From contig NC_092673.1 in NCBI RefSeq assembly GCF_964355755.1, positions 5,215,001-5,279,000 on the forward strand: a stretch of 64,000 bases of DNA. Reading direction: 5' to 3'. Below the pieces are notes generated by a model. That model ran no database searches. It worked only from the letters and a program-made list of their open reading frames with translations, and had not been told where the DNA came from. Within the stretch, counting starts at the first letter, position 1. Every line of letters begins with the position of its first letter. Positions 45,201 through 57,200 of the stretch are shown piece by piece. The position numbers and the translations under genes are program-made. Source of the stretch: Antedon mediterranea (taxonomy: Eukaryota > Echinodermata > Crinoidea > Comatulida > Antedonidae).

Positions 45201-48200
45201 TTTATAAATGTTATTATTAAAATAAAATATTTTGCAAATTGTTTTTACATTTATACAAAAATGTTTTATAATTTCTCCCAAGAAAAATAGAAAATCAAAC
45301 AGTAGTGATAAAGAATGTATCAGTTATAATTATGTACAGTATAGGTTCAAGGTTACTACAACAGAATCCAACTTTGGGACATCCCTACAGTGTACACCTC
45401 TCACCTATGCTCTATTGAAGAGACATTTTCCTGTTCAAAGGAGGGATATGATTTAACCTTACATCTATTCAAGAGACACCCTATTAACAGGACACTTTCT
45501 TTGGTACTTAAAGTGTCCCCTTACTAGAGGTTCAACTATGTAGTTCTGCTACGTTTCAGCCATGGATTTACTCTTCCCTGGGATTACGGTGGACTACAAT
45601 AGCTTCAATCCGACTCTTGACTGCTTCCTTATATCATAATTCTACTTGGATCTCTATCTTTACGAGTGTAAACCTCTGTCTACACTATCAAACTAGATTG
45701 ACAAAAAAAGTGTGATGTGCCCATGTGGTAGTGATACGCTTAAATATGGTAATGATATGACATTATCATGTCCATATTTGAGCACATCACATTTTTTGTC
45801 GCATAAAGTTTGATAGTGTAGACAGAGCTTAAGTTAAAGTGTCTTTTCTATCCATTATATATGGATTAAGAGGCTTAACAAAGCTCATTAGTTCATTAAC
45901 AATAACAACTTCAATTATTAAAAATATTTGATATGTTACCTGTGCTCGTTCACGATGCTCTTTCTCACGCTGTAACTTCTGCCATTCCCTTTCTTTTTCC
46001 TCCAGTTCCTTCCTTTTCATTTCTTCCTGTACTCGTTTATCATCCTTACCCTGTGGGTAGATCAAATTAAATCATAAGTGAAACTCATTTAGAAAAGTCT
46101 TTATAAGGCGATTATCCCTTAACAACACAATGTACTTTGCTAAGGAACTGCATTGATCTAATCAGGATATGTTCATTGCAACTCAAGGAAATCATAACCA
46201 GTTTATTCATAGTGAAAATAATATGATGGTTGGGTGCAATAACATTCTCATGTGAATGTATATACACAAAGATCAAATTGATGAATGAAGTGTGAAATAC
46301 AGTAGATTCAAGAAATTTTATTTTGGTCCACTTTAAAATGGAAATTTGTTTTGCTTGGCATAATTAAGACAATAAACAACAAAGAAAAATACATCAAATT
46401 GCAAATGGCAATGTTAAAATACTATTAAAATACTGAACCTCTAAAGAAGACACCTTCATGACCAAACAAAATGTCACCTTAATAGGGATGTCACCCAATA
46501 GGGGATGTCACCTCAATAGGGGTGGATAGGGGGGAGGGGGGGTCACCTGAATAGACATTTACTGTAGTGTTGAAATATTGCCCCTTTTTATTTTCATGAG
46601 AAAGTGTCCCCTTTTTAATCCCTTCCTTTAATAGGTGTCCCCTGAATCTCCCAAAGGAAAGATTCTAACTGTATATATGTAGTAACCGTACTGTAAGACC
46701 TTCTAAGCTTCTGTAGTGTAGGTGGAAGAGGATGTTGAAATGTAGATAGGAAAACAGGCTTACAGTATTTTATTAGCAAAACAACAATTTGTGACTGTAA
46801 AGATTAAAGACTTGGAACACTACCAATTGTGTCCAACTGAATATCCTTATTAATTTGACAAATACATAATTTTAAAAACATACCTAAACAGAGAGCTTTC
46901 CAATGTTTGCACTTTAATAAATTGTAAAGAGTACAACAATCCTACTGTACAAGTAAATGCTATTCTTCACAGATAGTGTAATAATAGTAAAACTGTATTT
47001 GATATGGTGAATGGTGGATAATATAGTTGAAAACAGGTCCAAAGGTGTGTGTATATAGTAGAAGCTTAGCTAGAATCTAAAGGTCACATATTCAATTAAT
47101 TTCTGCAATAGAGACAAATGGTGTTTGCAATTTTAAGTCCACCATCATAGAGAAGTCAACAACACAAATATAGCACAAAATGACTAATAAGCCAATTCAA
47201 AAACTAATTAGGTCTCTTATTAACAACTTGTTCATTAACACACCATTGGGCAAGGGAGCTTCTCAAAAGTTTAATTAATTGGAAACATCTGATTATAAGC
47301 AGACAAATAAACACGTTGGCGTAAATGATGAGGCTACGTGTTACATATCTGTGTAAATCAATACCTAAGCTCATATTGTAACTGGCAGGATTGTTCTACA
47401 CGCGTCTCATTTTTAATTCTTTTGTGAAAAATTAATCACACGATGAAATAACAGATTCAGCCCTAAAAATAAACCAACACAATACCTTCTCTTTTCAATG
47501 TGTGTGATTCATGGTCGTCTAATTGCAATTAAAACAATAGGTTAGCTGAAACTAACACAACACTTGTGATTTATTATTACACATATTTACACAATGCTGT
47601 GTAAACTGGTATCCTTGGGCATTTTGTATTGTTTATCTAGAATATTATTTATTTTATCGCATTTTTATATGCCATATCAAATATGATTTATTCATTGCTA
47701 CAACTTATAAAAACAAACTATATTATTAAAGCCAATGTTTAATAACAATTTGATACCATTTGTTCTGTCTATGTTTTTTACAGTGAGAAATGATATTTAT
47801 GGTCGAGCTTAATAACAAATAATTTGTTTTAATGATGCGCCATTGACATTGACAAAAATATTATTCTATGTCTGCTCATAAGTTGATATATATTTTTTGT
47901 TTCTCTTTGTTATCATTATAATATGGATTTTCAATTATCTTAATTTAATATAAGTTTAATTAGTTTCTATCTAAATTTGATTGCCCGGAAACAAATAAAA
48001 AACTTAACTATGTAATACCGTTGTTTTTTTTAATAGAAATGTTTTTTTCGTAACAGAGATACAGAATTATAACGGAAGTTCATCCTGAACAAATATTGTC
48101 TGTTTTTTATTTAAACTGATATAACACGACCTTGGAATATATGACTAGTAGTCATTCAAGGGAAACTTACAAATTACCATTTTAAAATAAATTAATTTTA

Positions 48201-51200
48201 AATAGTTGTTTCCTTGTGAATATAAAACAAGGTTGTCAATCAATCAATTAGAAAACAGTAGTTAGTTAGTAGTGTCCTGTAATATAAAACAAAAGCAACA
48301 CTCTTCAGAATTACGTTTGAATAAACCATGAATAATATAATGACAAACATAACACTTCTCCCTCCCATGCAACGACTACCCAACTTCCTCTTGCAACCCG
48401 CCCTTTCTCCATCTTGAAACTATTCTTTTCTCGCTCTTGCAACCCACCCTTTCTCGCTCTTGCAACCCATTTTTTCTCGCTCTTGCAAGCCGTCCTTTCA
48501 CCCTCTTGCAACTCATCCGTTCTCTCTTTTGCAACTCATCCTTGCAACCCACCTTTTCGACTTCTTGCAACCCGCCCTTTCTCCCTCTTGCAACTCGCCT
48601 TTTCTTCCTCTTGCAAACCATATTTTCTTCCTTTTGCAACCCGCCTTTTCTCCCTCTTGCAACCCGTCCTTTCATCCTCTTGCAACTCATCCTTTCTCTC
48701 TTTTGCAACTCATCCATGCAACCCACCCTTTCTACTTCCTGCAACCCGCCCTTTCTCCCTCTTGCAACTCATCCTTTCTTCCTCTTGCAACCCGTATTTT
48801 CTTTCTCTTGCAACCCGCCTTTTCTCCCTTTTGCAACCTGTCCTTTCTCCCTTTTGCAACCTGTCCTTTCTCCCTCTTGCAACTCATCCTTTCTCCCTCT
48901 TGCAACTCATCCTTTCTCCCTCTTGCAACTCATCCTTTCTCCCTCTTGCAACTCATCCTTTCTCCCTCTTGCAACTCATCCTTTCTCTCTTGCAACCCCC
49001 CATTTCGCCCTCTTGCAACCCGCCTTTTCGCACTCTTGCAACCTGTCCTTTCTCCTTCTTGCAACCCACCCTTTCGCATTCTTGCAACCCACCCTTTCGC
49101 CCTCTTGCAACCCACCCTTTCACCCTCTTGCAGCCGCCCTTTCTCCCTCTTGCAATTCATCCTTTCACCTCCTTGCAACTCATCCTTTCTCGCACTTGCA
49201 ACTCGCCATTTCTCTCTATTGCAACTCAACCCTTCTTATAACTTTTTTTTGCAACTTAGATCTCCTCCGTCCTCTTTTTCAACTTTTTCATTTTGCAATG
49301 CTGAACACCCTGTTTACACCAGAGCTAGCACAGTGAATGCACATGAACAAAGAAATCTGTCTGGTATAGACTGACACCCAAGTCACATTACCCATATCAA
49401 TAAAGTATTGTTATGTCAACGAAATTATGAGGTCATCCTTTGTATGACCTAGTGCTTAACAGCTGAAACAGCAATTAAGGGATCATCCCAACTTCCAAGG
49501 TTGAAACATAAACATACAAAATCATTAAATTAAAGCTTTTTCCTGTATTTAACCTGGATAATTGGTAGGATGTTTAGGCTTTTTGACCTTATGTGAGTCA
49601 CCCAGGAACAGATAGAACAACCATCAGGCATTGATACAACTATTTAATAGTAAATAATTAATTATGGTTATGTATTTCAATATAGGTACTTAGGTCATTC
49701 ACTAGCTGTATGAAACTAATTACTAATTAAATAAGCAAAGCTTTAATCAAATATTTACTTTATGATTTATTACACTTTCACTTCCGCTAATTAATTTCAA
49801 TTATTTTCTTTCTACATTCATAATTTTATATAATTTTCTTACATGCATAATTAATGAAAGCAACCTAGTTTTTTTATGAGGTATTTAAATTTTAAATGAA
49901 AACTAAACTCATATATGTCAAGGTCGATTTTCATATTTAGTTTACCTAACAGTATCTCAAATGTATGATACTACAGTAAAAGAATTTACTTTTTAATCAC
50001 TAAAAATTATTATTTTTCTTATTATAATAATGATAAATATTTATTAATATTAAATTTTCATCTGTAGTAGTTGATGGGTTTAAAATTTATAATTTAATAA
50101 CATTCATCAATTCTAAAAATAAAATGATTTGACCTGTAAGGCCGTATAGTTAATATGCAAATACAAAATAATACAGTCTACATTATGTAACTACACAAAA
50201 CGCTTATTAAACGCAAAAGGTCTTGCATATGTTGAAACTTAATTTATTTACTAAGTTTGCGCCTTGGACCAATTATTGTTAAATTTGGTGGGTAGTTAAC
50301 CAACTTAATTTCAGCCCACCCCTAAATTACTAAGCCTGAATGTGCCAATTGTGTCTCTGTTTCCAATCACAAATTGATTATATGATAATAATATTCAATT
50401 TGTACATTACACTATACATTAATTATTATCAAGACATTATGACCGTGGAATGAGTCAAAATGAGCCTGGGAGGAGTTGCAAGCATCAAGTGTTGCAAGTC
50501 ACAGCAATTCTGTCAAAGCTTATTGGGTTGATTGTTGCTATCCAAGGTCTCGTAAGCTTATTTTATGATCCTAAGGCCATGTTTATATTAAAACTGTTAA
50601 TGAGATAGTTCTAAGACTTATAGATAGTACAGGTTGGTAATCTATCAATGCAAAATGTTGGTAATAAAAACAAAGCAATATTAAATCATGTGTACAGAAT
50701 CATATCCTTTAATTGGTTTTCGCCAAGTATTATCAAGGATATGATAATTTTGAGCGGGGGCGGAGGTGGATTAATTGCCCAGCCTAAAATTCTTTCATCC
50801 ACACAAATTTATTTTTAAACTATCTTAGGATGATGACCGTAAACATTGGATTCACAGCCTACATGTTTTCTCCCACTTTGTTTTAGAAATTTTTCTGTAC
50901 AAATGCTGACTAAAGTAACGGCCTTTTAACCAGTTCTTAATAGCTTTCAATTAATTGATTGGTCACCCATTCTTTCTTCTTATCTAGAGTACACATCACA
51001 TAATGTGCAATGCTTTGCTAACAATTTTTCATCTTGCAAACGTAATGAATGGTAAAACGAACTAAAAATTGCATAGCATATAAGAATTTTTCTCCACGAT
51101 AAAACAAGTCTTCTAACCATGCTGGCAGATAGGTGTGGTCGGTGATGGTCTTTTTTTCTATGTTATATCATAGAGTAAATAAATATTATTTTACGTAAAT

Positions 51201-54200
51201 TGTATTATTTATTAATTAAAGTGAACAGTACTTATGTCGGCATCCAAGATAACTTTCTTTTCTTTCTTTTATTCAATTTTTTACACTTCCAAACAAAAAT
51301 ATAAGTTATGTAAAACAATGATAACAGGTATCATAGTAATAAACAATAATCAAACTAATTTTTTTTTAAATATAATATAGAGATACTTGTACTTTAAAAA
51401 AACAGAGAAGTGTGAAAGGAGGTCAAATAAGTATGATACTTTAAGCTTGACCCCCTAACAAGACTGCAGGTTACGGTACATGACAAATAATGTTTAGCCA
51501 TATAGAATAGAAATTTCAGTACTTTCCTTCCATATTTTAGTGTACAGCCAATTATATTTTGTTTACAAGGCTGTCAAAAAAGCATTCCTCTAAAAAAAAA
51601 AACCTTGAAAAATAGTAATAAAGAAAAAGCTGTGAAGCCTGTCACATCAAGGTTGACTATTTATAATGGTTCTATTTGGTTATTAAAGATAACTAACTAT
51701 CTGATCATTGCAAACACCATTGAAAACCAAACCAAATAGAGCCTTGTCACAATAGCAATCAGTAACAATGCTCCATGGTTGGCTAGCTAACCGTTTTATT
51801 CATATTAGCTTGCCGGTGGTAATCGCACTACTACCTAACCAGTTGGCTTTCTTTAAAATCAGTAAAGCGACGGTTAATCAATGGTTTTCTAAGTGATTAG
51901 TAAACTATAATAGAATGTTACTGTTGTTGTTCGCTAAGCAGTAAGGCATAAAAGGGATTATACTATGTGAATTACGTAGTGTGACCTGAATAAAAGATGA
52001 GGTGATTGGCCATACTCAGGGATTTTGATGATTGTATTCAAATTTAAATGCTTAATTAACAAAACACTGTCATTATAATTATACTAAGGTTAAAAGCTTA
52101 CAATTAGCCATGACATAGTTAATTAAAATGAAGTGTTATTAACAAGAGGTTGATCCTGTAATTTAATAGTGATCAGCATTTGTGAAATAACCAAGGGTAC
52201 AGTATCTAGTAGGGTACTTTCAAACAAACAAATTTAGGAATAATTTTGCATTTAAAGTTGTTTATAACATACACCACCTAAATTGTATATTATATGGAAT
52301 GCAATATAAACTGGGTTATGACATTTTATTTTATATCTATTATTAAAATGTAAATGCTTTAACAAGACCAGCAAAGATGAGAATATATATCACAATATTG
52401 GCATGAAATTCCATATCAATAACATTAAAATAATTTTTCTCTGTTACTAGTTCAAACTATATAAATATCCTGATTAACTCATCTGTGATAATTCAGACCT
52501 TTGATTATTTGTGAACCAGGATGTGGTGGTAAATTTATTGACTATTTATTTTTACGATTTAAGTGTAAACATATTTTGTTCAGGTGAGTGTCCGTTCACC
52601 AAATGCGTTTATGGCAATGGTTATGGTCTAGTTTTACAGTACCAAATCAAGGGTTTTTCCCTCAAGTTAATATTAAAAAATATTATGGAAATATCTTAAA
52701 ACTTACTTACAAATTCTAAAGATAAAAAATCCGGTAAAACTAAGAAGAGATGCTAGGTAAAGAATATTTCTTACCGGATGTTCACTTGAGGGTCGTGCTG
52801 GACTAGTGTCCTGCCGCTGGGCTGGTGTACCCTTGGTAATACTTCCACCTTTACTTGACTGCTGGGCTATTATAAACGGTAGAGATAAATTCCGAAGTGA
52901 CTCTTGGAAGTGTTGTTGTACTGCAGCTTTTGGGTCACTCGTGTTAGTTTGGAATTCTTGGTAACGTTTCAATGGTTCGTGCGACGGAGGATTTGAATGT
53001 TGCGCATGCTGCTGTTGTTGTTGTATCTGCTGTTGTTGCTGGTGTTGCTGCAGACGCAACTGATGTTCCATGGACTCGTGAAGAGCACGATGATGGGATG
53101 GAAGCAGCATAGCAAGTCCCGGTTGAACGCCCATCATGGGAGGGCGCTGTAGAACCGACAATTGCGGTTGATGAAAACGAAAGTGGTCTTTCTGAGCTGC
53201 AAGATCGGTCAGTAATCGTGTATGAAAGGATGGATCGAGAGCTGAAAGATGCGGTGAAGCGTAATGTGGCGAAATACCTGGTATGTGAGTGGGGTACAGC
53301 CCGTATTGAGCATACAGATGATGCGCTGCGGCAGCCTGGGCCTGAGCTTGGGCCTGAGCCTGTTGATTCGCATGATGGTGAGCCGGAAGGTGGGACACCG
53401 GTTGTGGAGCAAAGGCACTTGGGGATGGCCCGAGACCAGGCTGAGGACGAAGACTTGAATGTGGGGAAGGTCCTAATGATTGAGACGGAGAAGGTGCGTG
53501 TTCACCTCTATGAATATGCTGATGCTGCACAGAATCAACGTGTATTACATAATTTTCCCTCAAATTTGGGTCGCGGTAAACATGCACAGGTTCTTTTGTT
53601 TCCGTTGCAAGAGAACTGCGATTGCTCTCAGTAGAATGTGATCGTGGCAGTTCACGTTTAAATTCTTTTGCTTCCTCTTTTTCTAAATTCTGTTTTTTCT
53701 CTATAGTTTTATCCCTTTCCTTTGGCTTATGACCATCCAATTTTTCCATATTTATGGCTGACATTTGATCAGTCCTAACATCAGGTGATGAACACGAGGA
53801 TGAATTCATGGCCTCCATGTTAAAGGCTTGCGATACCTCCGCGTTCCTAATGTGTTCAATGACTGTCCGTTTGTATTCAACTGGTTTGTTATGTTCCATA
53901 TGCTCTTTCTGTTTGACCTGGCCGACCCAGGGTGATGAGGCTTCCTTGATTTCAGAAGTGGAGGTAGAATGTACCATGCTAGGTTCTGTACACGTACTAG
54001 AAACTTCCTCGCAACTCGATACTTTTGTCACAGACTCTAATGCAGATTCTTTTTGTTCCTTCTGCTGTACAGCAGTATAGTTGTCTGCAAGAGGGTTTTC
54101 CACACGCTCAATTGTTTGTGGTTCAATAGCGAGCACCGACTCAACTTGTGCGGTATCAAGGACCTGGTTCGTATCTTGAGGTAAGGAAATACTATTATCC

Positions 54201-57200
54201 ACAAAATTGTTTTCCTCTTTGCATATATCTTTCTTTCCCTCTTTATCAATTTTTGCTGGTTTATTTTTATCTCCAGTCCTTTCTTTTGTTTTACTTTTAT
54301 GCTTACTTTTAGATTTCTTTTCCTTTGTTTTCTCTTTTTTCAAAATTGGATCATTTGAGTCTGTTTCAATCTCTTGATTATTTGTCTGAGATTCCTCAGT
54401 CTTTTTTGAACTTTTATTCCTTGACTTTGACTTATCAGAAACTTTTTCCTGTTTATTAACAGTTTGTTTATCAGTTTGTTTATCGTCCTCCTGAACTTCG
54501 GAACTAGTGGAATGCGAACGAGAACGCTTTGCTGGCGCAATTTCCTTTTTGTTCACAGTTTCAATAACTTTTTCCTCGTCAGTTTTTTTCTTACGCTGCT
54601 CCTTTTTAGCCTTAGAATTTGCTGACGTTTTAGTTTCTTTGGTCACTTTTTCTATGGAGAAAACAACATGAAATGTTTCAACAAAAATAGAATAGAATCG
54701 AGAGAAATAATATTAAAATCATAAGTAGCTCATTGCATATCTTTATCATTCCAAATATTGAATGTTTCTGTGTGATATGGGTCAACAACTATTGTTACAT
54801 GCTAGGAAAAAATTACTAATCTAATACCTACAGTACTGTAGTACGGTAGCTCTCTTTTTTATAACCTCCTCAGTGTCAAAAGCTCTTCCCACCTACCCTT
54901 AACTTTTCCCCCCTTAGCCCCACGCCACCGTTGTACTGTAGTACGGTACCTCTCTTCTTTATAACCTCCTCAGTGTTAAAAGCTCTTCCCACCTACCCTT
55001 AACTTTCCCCCCTTAGAGCCACGCCACCGTTTTACTGTAGTACGGTACCTCTCTTCTTTATAACCTCCTCAGTGTCAAAAGCTCTTCCCACCTACCCTTT
55101 TAACTTTTCCCCCCTTAGAGCCACGCCACCGTTGTACTGTAGTACGGTACCTCTCTTCTTTATAACCTCCTTAGTGTCAAAAGCTCTTCCCACCTACCCT
55201 TAACTTTTCCCCCATAGCCCCACGCCACCGTTGTACTGTAGTACGGTACCTCTCTTCTTTATAACCTCCTCAGTGTCAAAAGCTCTTCCTACCTACCCTT
55301 AACTTTTCCCCCCTTAGCCCCACGCCACCGTTGTACGGTACCTCTCTTCTTTATAACCTCCTCAGTGTCAAAAGCTCTTCCCACCTACCCTTAACTTTTC
55401 CCCCCTTAGCCCCACGCCACCGTTGTACTGTAGCTCTACCCTTTATTTATTCTTAACACTAAACATTACCAGGTTGTTTGTCTTTCTCCATGTCCTTTTC
55501 ATCTGGTTGTTTTTGTCCTCTTTTCTTCTTAGTGGATGACGACGTAGAATTCTGATTAGAATTTGCATGACTTGGACTATGACTTCTTGGTACTGACCTG
55601 CTTAATGTGGTCTATAAATAAAACAAATAAAACAAAAATTATAATAAAAAGCAAAAAAATCTAAATTGTAAAAAAAAAAAATCACTGTATACATGTTTGG
55701 ATTTAAACTGAATAACATAGTTATTTAGTTTTTAGTTTATAAAAGTTAGTAAAATATAAATTGAATACTGTGTATACTTCCTTCAAAAGACATTTTTGTA
55801 CTCAGTGCTTCATTAAATAAAATACCTGTATCCACAGAATATATAATTTGTATGCTATATAATCAATTTCTGTTGATGTAAGTATGGGTATTACCAGCAG
55901 CTAAAAATGCACACCATTCTTTATTTGTAGAAGTACTACTGTACAGTACAATGAAATAAATTAAATAATAAATAATAAATTAATAAATTATGTGTTTAAA
56001 TGAATAGTAAAAATCACAATACCAGTAAAAACATCCTAAAAGTTCCTTCACTTTATGATAGCAATCTTTATTTCTTGAAAGAACAAAGCCCTGAGAAATT
56101 AGCTAGTAAAGATGTAGCTAAGGTTGCAATTAATTTTTGTAAAATAATTTAAAATTAATTTATTTTGGTTTTAATTTTAAAGCAGATGTACTTAGAAAGT
56201 GCAATTAAAATGTATCTTCAACAGGATACATCATTTATCTAATAATAGAAGGGACACAATAGATAGCGTAAAAATAAACCTAAACTAGATAATACGACAA
56301 TGATTAAACACACAAAACATCAATTGTTATTGACTCTAGTTAAAATAACTATCAAATATTTGTTGTTATTGATTGTCCACTCCCATTAAAATTATTGCCT
56401 AGAAAGACACTCTAGTTAAAATAACTATCAAATATTTGTTGTTATTGATTGTCCACTCCCATTAAAAATTAAACATGAAATTGAGCGTGCTTTTATTTTG
56501 GTAATTTGTGCACCTCCTTTGGAGGTTTTGGGACACCAGAAAGATACCTCTATTAAAGGAGCACTCTCCAGTGAAAAGAGCAGTATATAAAACCCCATTA
56601 AGGGGACACTCTGTTGGGTCCTGGAAGTCTCCTCTAATTGGCGGTTTTCACTCCGAAATAAATGGTTAGTAAAATGGGTAGAGTTTACAGTATTTTAAAT
56701 TCCAATGAAATAATTGTACTCTCTTCTCTCAGTTCCATAATGAAAGAAAAAATTGAAAATATATACAATTTTAATTTATAATGAAAAACAAATTTGAAAA
56801 TATGTAATATAATTTTAATAATATAACAATTTTACAAATTTAATATTTCAAATTAACAATTTTTAAAATTAATTATTTAAAGCATACACACAAAATAACT
56901 AATTAACTTTATTTGAACCAAGGTCTTATGTCTTCTATCACCACTATTGATTTGTTTACAAATTATGTGATTTATTTCATTACAAAATTAGCTTCTGAAC
57001 TCAGCACTGTAATAGTTATTCAGTGAACCTTTGCAGCCATGCCATATGTTAATCTAGACGCTTTGTTTGCATACTAATGATTTATATATCAGTCATGGAT
57101 AATCTTTTTATAATTTGCTTGCTCATCTGTTTAAAATATACAGCATCCTATGTCCCTTTTACCACTATCACTATTTAGCAAATAATAACTTTTTAGGAGT

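Noticed and set aside
48414-49374. Three overlapping 275-304-codon + frames
   Set aside because: All arise from the 25-bp pyrimidine-rich minisatellite; three frames open at once is a repeat artefact.
53218-53634. 138-codon + frame inside KDM3 large exon 1
   Set aside because: Shadow of the - strand coding exon, which is open for 625 codons and in phase with both neighbours.
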